DNA of 64,000 nucleotides from Chryseobacterium soldanellicola (GTDB lineage: Bacteria; Bacteroidota; Bacteroidia; Flavobacteriales; Weeksellaceae): positions 186,001-250,000 of the forward strand of contig NZ_FNKL01000002.1 of NCBI RefSeq assembly GCF_900100115.1, given 5' to 3'. The notes under the pieces are model-generated. The model saw only the letters and a list, made by a program, of their open reading frames with translations, did no database searches and was not told where the DNA came from. Each line of letters begins with the position of its first letter. Positions within the stretch are counted from its first letter, which is position 1. Below are positions 45,979-54,420 of the stretch, piece after piece. The translations under genes were made by a program, and so were the position numbers.

Positions 45979-47160
45979 TTGACAGATTTAGACTTATTAC
46001 ACTTTGAGCAACTAAAAAAGGATGTGCAGGCTCAATATTTAAAAGAATACACTCCTTCCTATGATGATATTTCAAAATGGAAAGGGATAGATATTATTTA
46101 TTTCCAGGAAGACCTTCGTAAAAAGGCTAAAGGAAACATCAGCGAAAAATCTTTTTATACTTATTTTAAAAATTCGCCTGTAACAAAGTTACCACGTATT
46201 GACATGCTCAATTTGTTGAGTATTTATGCGGGATACGACTCATGGTACGAATTCAAAAAACAGCATCTTTTTGCGGGAGAATTATTGCAGGATGAGGAAG
46301 ATGTAAGCCAAGAAGAAATCCAACAGCTTGAAAAAAATATTGAAAATTCTCCTGAAATCCCAAAAACTGAAATTCAGGCTAAAAATAGCATCCGAAATGA
46401 GCCTCAAAACTTTGATTTACAAAAATCAAATACTGAAAATCAATCAGTTAATAAAAATAGTGAGATTCAAAAAAATTCTGAAACTGAAGTCATTAAACCT
46501 AAGAAAAATTTCCTTAAAAAGAATGCCTGGGCAGTAGTGACTTCCATATTAATTGTTATTACCGGATTTTTAGGTTTTAAAGATGAAATTTTCTTAAAAG
46601 AATATACATATTGCTTCACCGATGCCGACAGAGGAACTGCTGTTATCAATACACTGGAAATACAAGTTATTAAAGAAAACGAATCTCCGATCGTATATAG
46701 AATAAAACCGGGTGAATGTTTTAAATATTCAACAAAGGATAAGATCTTGAAAATGCAGATCAGAGCACCTTTTTATGAATATATTGAAGTCAACAGAAGC
46801 CTGGAGAACGCTCCTGAAGAAGAGACCATAGAGCTGAAGCCCGACGATTACAAAATGGCGGTGAATTATTTCTCAGTAAAAGACGTTAAAGGCGGAAATC
46901 AGGAAGAACAGATCGCATTGATTAAGCAAAAAAGGAAGCAATTAGAAAATTTAATCAGCAATAATGCAATTATTTATCAGGTATATGACAATGCCACCTA
47001 TGGTATAGAAACGCTTGATAAACAGAAATATATCACTTTAGTAACGACTCCTACCACATCTTTGAAAAACCTGAGTGTTATCGAGATGAAAAAAGACAAT
47101 AAGGGGAAAATAATATCCATCAAATTTAAAATTGCTAGTACTGATGAAAAGAATAAATAA
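45979..47160 (+). CDS. single-pass membrane protein with conserved N-terminal domain, TTG start
   Basis: A 393-residue protein. The first in-frame start after a stop (TAA at 45961) is TTG at 45979, and the conserved N-terminal domain begins right there (TDLDLLHFEQLKKDVQAQYL), so a TTG start is accepted. Residues 1-95 contain ISEKSFYTYFKNS and LPRIDMLNLLSIYAGYDSW, a helical domain I have no name for. Next come a Glu/Asn/Lys-rich linker, one membrane segment (about 178-196, AWAVVTSILIVITGFLGF) and a beta-rich outer domain. It overlaps the following lipoprotein gene by 17 bp. The layout suggests transmembrane signalling, but this is inference. Confidence 0.7.
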   Translation: MTDLDLLHFEQLKKDVQAQYLKEYTPSYDDISKWKGIDIIYFQEDLRKKAKGNISEKSFYTYFKNSPVTKLPRIDMLNLLSIYAGYDSWYEFKKQHLFAGELLQDEEDVSQEEIQQLEKNIENSPEIPKTEIQAKNSIRNEPQNFDLQKSNTENQSVNKNSEIQKNSETEVIKPKKNFLKKNAWAVVTSILIVITGFLGFKDEIFLKEYTYCFTDADRGTAVINTLEIQVIKENESPIVYRIKPGECFKYSTKDKILKMQIRAPFYEYIEVNRSLENAPEEETIELKPDDYKMAVNYFSVKDVKGGNQEEQIALIKQKRKQLENLISNNAIIYQVYDNATYGIETLDKQKYITLVTTPTTSLKNLSVIEMKKDNKGKIISIKFKIASTDEKNK

Positions 47161-47731
47161 CTTTTTGATTTTTACCCTCCTGATGCTGGCTTTTGTTGCC
47201 TGCAACAATAAAAAAACCGAGCCCAGTGACCTGGATAAGCTGAGAAACAGCAACAACACAAATAAAACCTATCCTGCGGTACAAATGGATAGCGCCCAGG
47301 CAATTAACTTCATTACAAAGCAAAAAGTTCAGGAGCTTCTGGACCTGTCAACATTATATTTATCGGGTAACAGAAATACGGAAATTGATACGGTAATCTA
47401 TTCTCAAATGAAAGGGTATTTCCATAAGCCGGACAGCACAACGTTTAAAAACCTCTTTAAGGAATTGGATAGCCTGAAAGTAAAAGCCGTAAAAGTGAAT
47501 AATCTTGAAGTTTATAAGGATTATTACCAGAAAGACACCTTAGATTTCGCGAAATTTAATGTTGAATATTTTGATGGGAAGAATAAATCTTTGGGAGTTT
47601 TTGAAAAAAATGCGCAATATATTCTAGTTTCGGCACCGATAAAGTTTAAAAAAGAGTTTAAATTTTACTTCCTTAATTTTTATTCCCCGCCTTTAAAGAA
47701 AGACAGCACATCAGTTGGCGTTACCAAATAG
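47144..47731 (+). CDS. lipoprotein of unknown function
   Basis: A 195-residue lipoprotein (MKRINNFLIFTLLMLAFVAC, lipobox FVAC); the ATG at 47144 is chosen over a TTG four codons earlier because it gives a normal signal peptide. No family is recognised; the mature part mixes helix and strand. It overlaps the previous gene by 17 bp and overlaps the convergent cyclo-ligase gene by 52 bp at its 3' end, where the two frames are antisense. Confidence 0.75.
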   Translation: MKRINNFLIFTLLMLAFVACNNKKTEPSDLDKLRNSNNTNKTYPAVQMDSAQAINFITKQKVQELLDLSTLYLSGNRNTEIDTVIYSQMKGYFHKPDSTTFKNLFKELDSLKVKAVKVNNLEVYKDYYQKDTLDFAKFNVEYFDGKNKSLGVFEKNAQYILVSAPIKFKKEFKFYFLNFYSPPLKKDSTSVGVTK

Positions 47732-48255
47732 TCGAGCGGAATATCATTTTCCCAGACATCATCGATATTTTCATCGGGGTTAAAATAATTAATTCCGATT
47801 TTTTTTGCTTCAGAAGAAAGATTTTCAAAAAAACCATCATAAAAACCTTTGCCATAGCCTACTCTATTGCCTTTATCATCACAATATAAAAGTGGAGTAA
47901 TCACATAATTAAAATCACTCTCCCCGGAATCTTTATTAGAAACAGGTTCTGAGATATTCCAATTATTAATTTCAAATTTTGTATCCTTAAAAATTTCTAC
48001 AGAAATCAGCTTAGCATCAACGATTTTAGGAACAAAAACATGAATATTCCGGCTTAAAAAATAATTAATGAAGGTTTGAGTATCAATTTCTTTAAATTTT
48101 TCAATTGAAATAAAAATATGCACTTTATCTCCCGAAACAGGTTGAAAATAATTGATAAAATTTTCAAAAATCTTTTCTGATATCAAGAAAGCCTCATCAG
48201 TTGACAAGGCTTTTCTTTTTTGCATATATTTTTTCCTAAGCTCGGCTTTTAACAT
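47680..48255 (-). CDS. 5-formyltetrahydrofolate cyclo-ligase
   Basis: A 191-residue enzyme that converts 5-formyl-THF to 5,10-methenyl-THF with ATP. The signature is PLLYCDDKGNRVGYGKGFYD, and the N-terminal KAELRKKYMQKRKALS is typical. It starts 5 bp after trhO and is probably translated from the same transcript. Its last 52 bp overlap the convergent lipoprotein gene. Confidence 0.93.
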   Translation of the reverse strand: MLKAELRKKYMQKRKALSTDEAFLISEKIFENFINYFQPVSGDKVHIFISIEKFKEIDTQTFINYFLSRNIHVFVPKIVDAKLISVEIFKDTKFEINNWNISEPVSNKDSGESDFNYVITPLLYCDDKGNRVGYGKGFYDGFFENLSSEAKKIGINYFNPDENIDDVWENDIPLDYLVTPTDVLSFFKGGE

Positions 48256-48260
48256 CGTTA

Positions 48261-49637
48261 TTATGCGTTTTCAGCTTGTAAAATTTTATATAATTTATCA
48301 GACAAACGAACCCTGAACGGAAGTTCAAAAGTAATTTGATCGCCAATTTTTGCGGTTTCACAAGGACCTCCATTGGCGAAAATGTCGGTAATAGTAACTT
48401 CCTGTTCACCCGTTGTCGGACCAGAAATTAAGACTTTATCTCCAACTGAAAGTTCTTTATTTTCAATTAAAAACTGTGCAATTTTTGATTTTGTATAATA
48501 ATGTTCTGCCCTTCCGATCAACACTTTTTTGATTTTTATTTTCTTACGGATATCTTTGGTTTCAACTGCTGCAGCTTTTGCCAAAGCTTGAGTTGACAGC
48601 TCGCCGGAATTTTTAAATTTCAGAGCATCAGATTTGCCTTTTCTGAAAACCTTATTTCCAACCTGCAGGCCTTTTCTTAATGCAACCTGCTGTTCCCAAG
48701 GCAAATGAATGGTTTCAAGACATTCCGTAGAACAAGTGTTTTCCATAGCTTCCTTACACTCATCACATTGAATAAACAATAAATGACAGGCATCATTGGC
48801 ACAATTGGTATGGTTATCGCAAGGTTTTCCGCACTGGTGGCATTGCGCAATAATATCGTCTGTAATTCTTTCCCCCAAACGGTGGTCAAAAACAAAGTTT
48901 TTACCGATAAATTTACTTTCTATCCCTTCTTCTTTTATCTGGCGGGTGTATTCAATAATTCCACCTTCTAGCTGAAAAACATTTTTAAAACCCTGATGCT
49001 TGAAGTAAGCGCTGGCTTTTTCACAACGGATTCCTCCCGTACAATACATCAGCAGGTTTTTATCTTCTTTAAAATCCTGTAATTGCTCATTGATGATGGG
49101 CAAACTTTCTCTGAAATTTTCTACATCAGGAGTAATAGCGCCTTCAAAATGACCGACTTCACTTTCATAATGATTTCTAAAATCGACTACAATTGTATTC
49201 GGATCTTCCAGTAAATCATTAAATTCGCGAGCTTTTAAGTGAATTCCTTTGTTGGTAACATCAAAAGTTTCATCATTCAAGCCATCGGCAACAATTTTAT
49301 GTCTGACTTTTATGGTTAACTTTAAAAATGAATGATCATCGTGCTCAACTGCTACATTTAGACGGATTCCTTTCAGAAAATCGTAAGCTTCCAATGTCTC
49401 ACGAAATGCTTCAAACTGATCCGCAGGAACACTCATCTGAGCATTAATTCCTTCATGAGCAACATAAATACGGCCAAGCGCATCGAGTGCATTCCAGGCT
49501 ATAAATAATTCATCGCGAAATTTTTTGGGATCTTCAATTTTGGCATACGCATAGAAAGACAACGTAAGGCGTTCCTTACCGGCTTCATCAATAAGTTGAG
49601 CTCTTTCTTCTGCGCTTAAGGTGTTATACAGTTGCAT
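48261..49637 (-). CDS. trhO: tRNA uridine(34) hydroxylase TrhO with extra C-terminal domains
   Basis: A 458-residue protein. The N-terminal acylphosphatase-like domain (about 25-110) and the rhodanese domain (about 130-240) with MYCTGGIRCEKASAYFKHQG (Cys199 catalytic) match TrhO/YceA, which forms 5-hydroxyuridine at the tRNA wobble base. After it comes a Cys-rich segment (CHQCGKPCDNHTNC, CDECKEAMENTCSTEC) likely to bind zinc. A last domain of about 80 residues contains GDKVLISGPTTGEQEVTI and resembles the C-terminal domain of U32 peptidases. The E. coli protein is about 100 residues shorter. A -7 box is at 49672..49679. Confidence 0.9.
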   Translation of the reverse strand: MQLYNTLSAEERAQLIDEAGKERLTLSFYAYAKIEDPKKFRDELFIAWNALDALGRIYVAHEGINAQMSVPADQFEAFRETLEAYDFLKGIRLNVAVEHDDHSFLKLTIKVRHKIVADGLNDETFDVTNKGIHLKAREFNDLLEDPNTIVVDFRNHYESEVGHFEGAITPDVENFRESLPIINEQLQDFKEDKNLLMYCTGGIRCEKASAYFKHQGFKNVFQLEGGIIEYTRQIKEEGIESKFIGKNFVFDHRLGERITDDIIAQCHQCGKPCDNHTNCANDACHLLFIQCDECKEAMENTCSTECLETIHLPWEQQVALRKGLQVGNKVFRKGKSDALKFKNSGELSTQALAKAAAVETKDIRKKIKIKKVLIGRAEHYYTKSKIAQFLIENKELSVGDKVLISGPTTGEQEVTITDIFANGGPCETAKIGDQITFELPFRVRLSDKLYKILQAENA

Positions 49638-49988
49638 GCTATAAACGTTTTAAGTGAGAAAAATATTTTTGCAAAGATAAGAATTTTTCAATTAAATATA
49701 TTCTGTGGCACGAGTCACACTAATGGGTGGTAATTTTGACAAATTATCGTAAATTATGAGTTTAAATTGATAGATTTATGGTACAGTTTGTCATATTGTC
49801 TTTAATATATTTTTAATTTTTGTTAATTGGCATTTTAACAATTATGACATAATGTATAAATTATTGCTATTCCTGTTAAATTTTAGTTAAAATTGAAACA
49901 TTACATACTAAACACATACCTATTTAGCATTAAATTTGTTTACACTAAAACGAAAAATTATAACATAATTAAATAAAGAAGATATACA
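49638..49988. other. 351-bp intergenic region between trhO and the DegP-like gene
   Basis: No gene is seen. It holds a -7 box toward trhO (TATCTTTG, minus strand, 49672..49679), a -7 box toward the protease gene (TAAATTTG, 49931..49938, about 50 bp before the ATG) and an odd-centred palindrome ATTATGACATAAT (49841..49853). The rest is AT-rich. Confidence 0.5.
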
Positions 49989-51530
49989 ATGAAGAGTACT
50001 TTAAAAAAACTATTACCATTTGCAGTAGTAGGCATTATGTCGGGAGCTACTACCGTTGGAGCATTACAATATTTTAATCATGACTCTAATAATGGAGATC
50101 AGTCTTTTTTCACCAAATCATCAAACGTTTCTTTTGCAGGAATGAATTCCGGGGCAGTGGGCGATGATTTCGTAAAAGCAGCAAAAACTACGGTTCCGGC
50201 AGTAGTTACTATTAAAAATTATCAGAACAGAACATCAAGTAACAGAGCTTCTGAGCAGGATTTATTTGATTTCTTTTTCGGTGATCCGTTTGGTGGTGGT
50301 GGCAATCAAAGAGGCCAGCAAAGACAAAAGCAGCAACAGGCTCCGGATAATATGCCTTCAGGAATGGGCTCCGGGGTAATTATCTCGCCGGACGGATATA
50401 TTATTTCAAATAACCACGTTGTGGCGGGTGCCAGCAAGCTTGAAGTGGTTTTAAGCAATAAAAAATCTTATATCGCAACCTTAATAGGAACAGATCCAAA
50501 TACAGATATTTCATTATTAAAAATCGAAGAAAAAGGATTGCCTTATTTAAATTTTGCCAACTCGGATAATATTGATGTAGGACAATGGGTACTTGCAGTA
50601 GGAAACCCGCTTGGATTAAATTCTACGGTTACAGCAGGTATTGTTTCTGCTAAAGGAAGAGGGATCGGAATTCTGGGAGGACAAGGTAAAGCGGCTAACC
50701 CGATTGAAAGCTTTATCCAGACCGATGCGGCGATTAACCCTGGAAACTCAGGAGGCGCTCTGGTTAATACAAACGGAGATCTTATTGGTATTAACTCTGC
50801 AATTCAATCTACGACAGGTTATTATCAGGGTTACGGATTTGCAGTTCCTGCTAATTTAGCAAGAAAAATCGTTGAAGACATCAAGAAATTTGGTATCGTA
50901 CAGAGAGGTTTCCTTGGCGTACAGTCTTTAGATTTATCTGATGATCAACAGGTTGCATTGTACAACAGAGATAAAAAAGCAAACATCAAGGCCGGCTCGG
51001 GAGTTTACGTTACAACGGTAACTGACGATAGCGGAGCGCAGGATGCAGGAATAAAAATAGGCGATATCATCACAAAAATAGATGGAATGGCTATTACAGA
51101 TTTTGCTGATCTTTCAGTGGCTGTAGGCAGCAAACGTCCTGGTGATAAAGTTCAGGTAACTTACATAAGAAACGGCAAAGAAAACACAGCCAACGTTACT
51201 TTAAAAGATCAAAAAGGCGGAACTTCCACAAGAACCAAAGCCGATTTAAGCGTAACCGAAAAAATAGGAGCTGAATTTGAACCGTTAAGCGATAGATTTA
51301 AAACAGATTATGGCTTAAACAGCGGTGTCGTTGCTAAAAACGTGACAGAAGGAAGCGAAGTTGCCAAAATTGGGATTGTGGACAATTATATCGTGATCGA
51401 GATCAATGGTAAGCCTGTAAATTCACAGAAAGATGTTGAGAAAATCCTTGATAAATATTCAGGAAATGTATCCGTGAAATTTGTGGATGCTTACGGCCAG
51501 ATTTACACGAGAGGCTTTAAAATGCCTTAA
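49989..51530 (+). CDS. Do-family serine endopeptidase (DegP/DegQ/HtrA)
   Basis: A 513-residue periplasmic quality-control protease and chaperone. It has an N-terminal signal anchor (about 7-25), a Gly/Gln-rich linker (about 101-120), a trypsin-like domain with the triad His143 (SNNHVV), Asp173 (NTDISLLK) and Ser254 (NPGNSGGAL), then PDZ1 (about 300-395) and PDZ2 (about 425-505). The long leader with a palindrome upstream suggests regulation, and DegP-type genes are often induced by envelope stress. It ends at a strong terminator. Confidence 0.95.
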   Translation: MKSTLKKLLPFAVVGIMSGATTVGALQYFNHDSNNGDQSFFTKSSNVSFAGMNSGAVGDDFVKAAKTTVPAVVTIKNYQNRTSSNRASEQDLFDFFFGDPFGGGGNQRGQQRQKQQQAPDNMPSGMGSGVIISPDGYIISNNHVVAGASKLEVVLSNKKSYIATLIGTDPNTDISLLKIEEKGLPYLNFANSDNIDVGQWVLAVGNPLGLNSTVTAGIVSAKGRGIGILGGQGKAANPIESFIQTDAAINPGNSGGALVNTNGDLIGINSAIQSTTGYYQGYGFAVPANLARKIVEDIKKFGIVQRGFLGVQSLDLSDDQQVALYNRDKKANIKAGSGVYVTTVTDDSGAQDAGIKIGDIITKIDGMAITDFADLSVAVGSKRPGDKVQVTYIRNGKENTANVTLKDQKGGTSTRTKADLSVTEKIGAEFEPLSDRFKTDYGLNSGVVAKNVTEGSEVAKIGIVDNYIVIEINGKPVNSQKDVEKILDKYSGNVSVKFVDAYGQIYTRGFKMP

Positions 51531-51555
51531 TAGATTTAGATTAAACTAAATTTCA

Positions 51556-51600
51556 TATCAACAAAAAAACCGCTGCAAAAAGTACAGCGGTTTTTTTTAT
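51556..51600 (+). terminator. intrinsic terminator, copy 1 of a duplicated element
   Basis: Stem AAAAAAACCGCTG / CAGCGGTTTTTTT with a 9-nt loop (51563..51597). The whole 45-bp stretch, starting TATCAACAAAA, is nearly identical to 54376..54420. Confidence 0.9.
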
Positions 51601-51700
51601 TATTGTTACAAGCGATAAGATTTACTTATTTGTTACATATATTAGAATAATATGTAGATTTATTTCTTCTGCAAAATAATTGTCCAGCATATTAAATTTT

Positions 51701-52345
51701 CTAAAAAATATACCCAACGGAAATACCTAAATTGGAATTATAGATTTTAGGAGCTTCCTGCATTATGATTGAGTTTTGCAGATAAACCTCAGTATTTTTA
51801 TAGACTTTTGTCATTCCAAAATAATACCCAACTGAAGCCAGATAATGTTTTGAGAATATATATTGTGCTTTTATCTTTAATCCAGCATCAAATTGCTGTA
51901 CATTTTTAGGATTACTTGTGGTTGATCCATTAATAACCTTATCATACTCTAATTTATTTTTTAATAAAATTCCAATTTCAGGACCTAATGCAATGGAAAA
52001 TTCTTCTGTCGCGTGATAATCAAAAAGGACAGGAAACCTTATATAATCATTCTTTACTTTTCCAGTAAGGGCAAATGTAGTATTATCTATAGTTGGGGCA
52101 GAGATTTCAAACTTAGCACCCATTTGAGCATAGTACAGCTCTGCATCTATGGAGATTTTATCAGACAGATAATTCCATAAAAATCCTCCAGCATGGATTC
52201 CTGTTTTAGAAGAAAATCCGTCTGGTTTATCTGAACCTGAAAAGCTACTCATGTTCAATCCAGCAGAAAGTCCATATTTAGGCTTAATCTGAGCCGAGAT
52301 TGAGGTTGTTAATGCTAAAAAGCTTATTAAAATTGTTTTTTTCAT
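51701..52345 (-). CDS. outer-membrane beta-barrel protein (porin-family, PorT-like)
   Basis: A 214-residue protein with a signal peptide (MKKTILISFLALTTSISAQ) and repeated amphipathic strands with alternating aromatic residues (YGLSAGLNMSSFSG, LSDKISIDAELYYAQMGAKF, FSIALGPEIGILLK), ending in a strand with terminal Phe (ISVGYIF). This matches the OMP_b-brl_2 type of flavobacterial eight-stranded barrels. Ligand unknown. Third gene of the minus-strand set in the accessory block. Confidence 0.85.
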   Translation of the reverse strand: MKKTILISFLALTTSISAQIKPKYGLSAGLNMSSFSGSDKPDGFSSKTGIHAGGFLWNYLSDKISIDAELYYAQMGAKFEISAPTIDNTTFALTGKVKNDYIRFPVLFDYHATEEFSIALGPEIGILLKNKLEYDKVINGSTTSNPKNVQQFDAGLKIKAQYIFSKHYLASVGYYFGMTKVYKNTEVYLQNSIIMQEAPKIYNSNLGISVGYIF

Positions 52346-52360
52346 AGTTTAATTTTAAAA

Positions 52361-52894
52361 TTATTTGTTTACATATTTATCCAGAATGTTTATTCCTATT
52401 GAGAAACGAAATCCTTTTGTCTGAAAATGAGAATGTTCTTTAAAATTAAAATTATATCCAGCCTCTATTGAAAGAAAGTGATAACATACTATTCCTAATT
52501 TTAGTGAAACAAAGTTTGGAGATATTCCTCCTGAAGCATAAATCCCTGTAACTATAGTTCTATGGGCTTCCATTGGATAAGAGGTAATTTTTCTAATATA
52601 TTCCAACTCAGGAATAATAAAAAACTTTCTGCTACTTTCATCCCACCAATTAAAATGACCACGGACACCTACATAATTCCACTCATCAATAGGGATTTTT
52701 GTTCCTAGTGAAAGGAATGCCTTATCTCTCAAGCCAGTTAACTCAATTCTTGTTAATAAAGCAGTTTGTGCCAGTTTGTTTGGCTGGGAATTATTAAAAA
52801 CATTCTGCATAATCTGCCCTTTTGAAAGACAAACAATAAAAAGAACGCCATAAATGATTTTCTTTATGATAATGGAAAAGGATTTATATTTCAT
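52361..52894 (-). CDS. exported protein of unknown function, probable beta-barrel-like
   Basis: A 177-residue protein with an N-terminal hydrophobic signal (about 8-28) and beta-strand-like repeats with aromatic ends (HFNWWDESSRKFFIIPELEY, YHFLSIEAGYNFNF, GFRFSIGINIL). The ATG at 52894 overlaps the upstream stop (ATGA), so translation is coupled. It may be a small outer-membrane protein working with the barrel encoded 15 bp downstream; this is inferred. Confidence 0.65.
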   Translation of the reverse strand: MKYKSFSIIIKKIIYGVLFIVCLSKGQIMQNVFNNSQPNKLAQTALLTRIELTGLRDKAFLSLGTKIPIDEWNYVGVRGHFNWWDESSRKFFIIPELEYIRKITSYPMEAHRTIVTGIYASGGISPNFVSLKLGIVCYHFLSIEAGYNFNFKEHSHFQTKGFRFSIGINILDKYVNK

Positions 52895-53229
52895 CTCCAA
52901 AATTTTTCAGTATTCTCTCTCATATAACTAGATACTGTCTTTACATACTCAACCTTTTGGATCATATCTCCCAACTCAGGAGACCAGATAAGGTTGGCTT
53001 TGTCCTTTGTAGGATTGGGATAAATTTTAACCTGATAAATTTGAGGAGGAAATTCCTCTTTAGTAGTCAAACCGTCTTTTAAGGCCGTCTTATTGTATGA
53101 CAAACAGATTGCGCAATATTGCCTAATTACTTGATTTCCGCCATCCTCATATTCAAAAGTCAATGTCTGTGATTTAAATCCTCTTATTGATATCAATAAG
53201 AAGAAAATAAATAATAATTTTTTTTCCAT
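52891..53229 (-). CDS. short secreted protein with truncated T9SS-type sorting motif
   Basis: A 112-residue protein with a signal peptide (FIFFLLISIRGFKSQ). A Cys-containing middle part (RQYCAICLSYN) is followed by VKIYPNPTKDKANLIWSPEL, the typical opening of a type A T9SS C-terminal domain. The domain then stops after about 45 residues at the next gene start, without the usual G-x-Y and Lys-rich end. It is either a short natural variant or a decayed copy. Confidence 0.6.
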   Translation of the reverse strand: MEKKLLFIFFLLISIRGFKSQTLTFEYEDGGNQVIRQYCAICLSYNKTALKDGLTTKEEFPPQIYQVKIYPNPTKDKANLIWSPELGDMIQKVEYVKTVSSYMRENTEKFWR

Positions 53230-53378
53230 ATATGCTTTTTAATCTGCTACAAAAGTGAACAAAATGGGTAATTTATAAAAGGACAATACATCTTAAGCAA
53301 CAATAAAAAACAGACAAGTTATCTAAAAATACCTGGGTATTTATTTTTTTTAGATATTTTTGCAGTGAAACACAACTC

Positions 53379-54353
53379 ATGAAAAATTATCAGAAAAAAT
53401 TATTTGATATACTACTAAAAGAATCTGAAGGGAGGAAAAAGCTAGTAGATATTATGATTGATAAACTAGCTTTATCAAATGACACGGCATATAGAAGAAT
53501 TAGTGGAAAAAGCTATATAACTTTAAATGAAGGGATTTCTCTTGCCTCACATTTTGGGATTTCTTTAGATTCAATTCATGACTCTAACATCAATAATGCC
53601 GTTGTAAGCAAAGTCCATGATATTTATAATATAGATGATTTAGAAAAATACTTTGAATCTTCTATTTATAATTTACAAAAGGTAAAAAACACCTCAGATG
53701 TTGAGTTTATATATGCAGCAAAAGACATTCCTCTTTTTTACTTTATGAAATTTGAAAACTTGCAGAAGTTCAAGATTTATACATGGTTGAAGCTAATGGA
53801 TACTGAGTTCTTTTCACGAAGAATAAGTTTTGAAGAGTTTGAACTACCTGAAAAGATTAAACGAAAAGGGCAGCTACTCTCCGAAGTCTATCATGATGTG
53901 AGTTCTACAGAAATATGGAGCAATGTAACTATCCATGCATTAATTGAACAAATCATATATTTTTATCAGCTAGAAATGATAAGTATTGATAGTGTATTGA
54001 AGATTTGTGATGAAATTATGTGTATGTTAGAATTTATAGAAAAAGAAACTACTAACGAGAAAAAAAATAATAAAAACACTTATTTTAAATTATACCAAAA
54101 TGATCTATTAATAATGAATAACAGTGTATTTATTAAGTTTTCAGATCAAAAAATGCTCTTTTTGCCTTATAATATTTTAAGCTATTACTATACTCTCGAT
54201 GAAAGAGTTTGTAATAATTACGAAAAAAGTCTTGAACTAATTTTAAAAAACTCTGAATTACTTTCCGCAAATAACAAAGCCAGAAATATTTTTTTTAATA
54301 AAATGTATAAAAGAGTTGAAGAACTAAAAAGATTTATAGAAATAAAGCTATAA
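53379..54353 (+). CDS. putative HTH regulator with long helical domain
   Basis: A 324-residue protein. The first 70 residues look like an XRE-type HTH (LVDIMIDKLALSNDTAYRRISGKSYITLNEGISLASHFGIS); the rest is helical, Lys/Glu/Ile-rich and without known motifs. A perfect -7 box TATTTTTG is at 53355..53362, 16 bp before the ATG. It is divergent from the three-gene minus-strand set, which makes it a candidate regulator of those outer-membrane genes. Very AT-rich, unlike the core genes. Confidence 0.7.
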   Translation: MKNYQKKLFDILLKESEGRKKLVDIMIDKLALSNDTAYRRISGKSYITLNEGISLASHFGISLDSIHDSNINNAVVSKVHDIYNIDDLEKYFESSIYNLQKVKNTSDVEFIYAAKDIPLFYFMKFENLQKFKIYTWLKLMDTEFFSRRISFEEFELPEKIKRKGQLLSEVYHDVSSTEIWSNVTIHALIEQIIYFYQLEMISIDSVLKICDEIMCMLEFIEKETTNEKKNNKNTYFKLYQNDLLIMNNSVFIKFSDQKMLFLPYNILSYYYTLDERVCNNYEKSLELILKNSELLSANNKARNIFFNKMYKRVEELKRFIEIKL

Positions 54354-54375
54354 TATAAAAATTAACCAGACAACC

Positions 54376-54420
54376 TATCAACAAAAAACCGCTGCAAAAA
54401 TGTACAGCGGTTTTTTTATT
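54376..54420 (+). terminator. intrinsic terminator, copy 2 of a duplicated element
   Basis: Stem AAAAACCGCTG / CAGCGGTTTTT (54383..54417) in a 45-bp stretch nearly identical to 51556..51600. It lies between the convergent regulator gene and the 54420 membrane protein gene. Confidence 0.9.
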
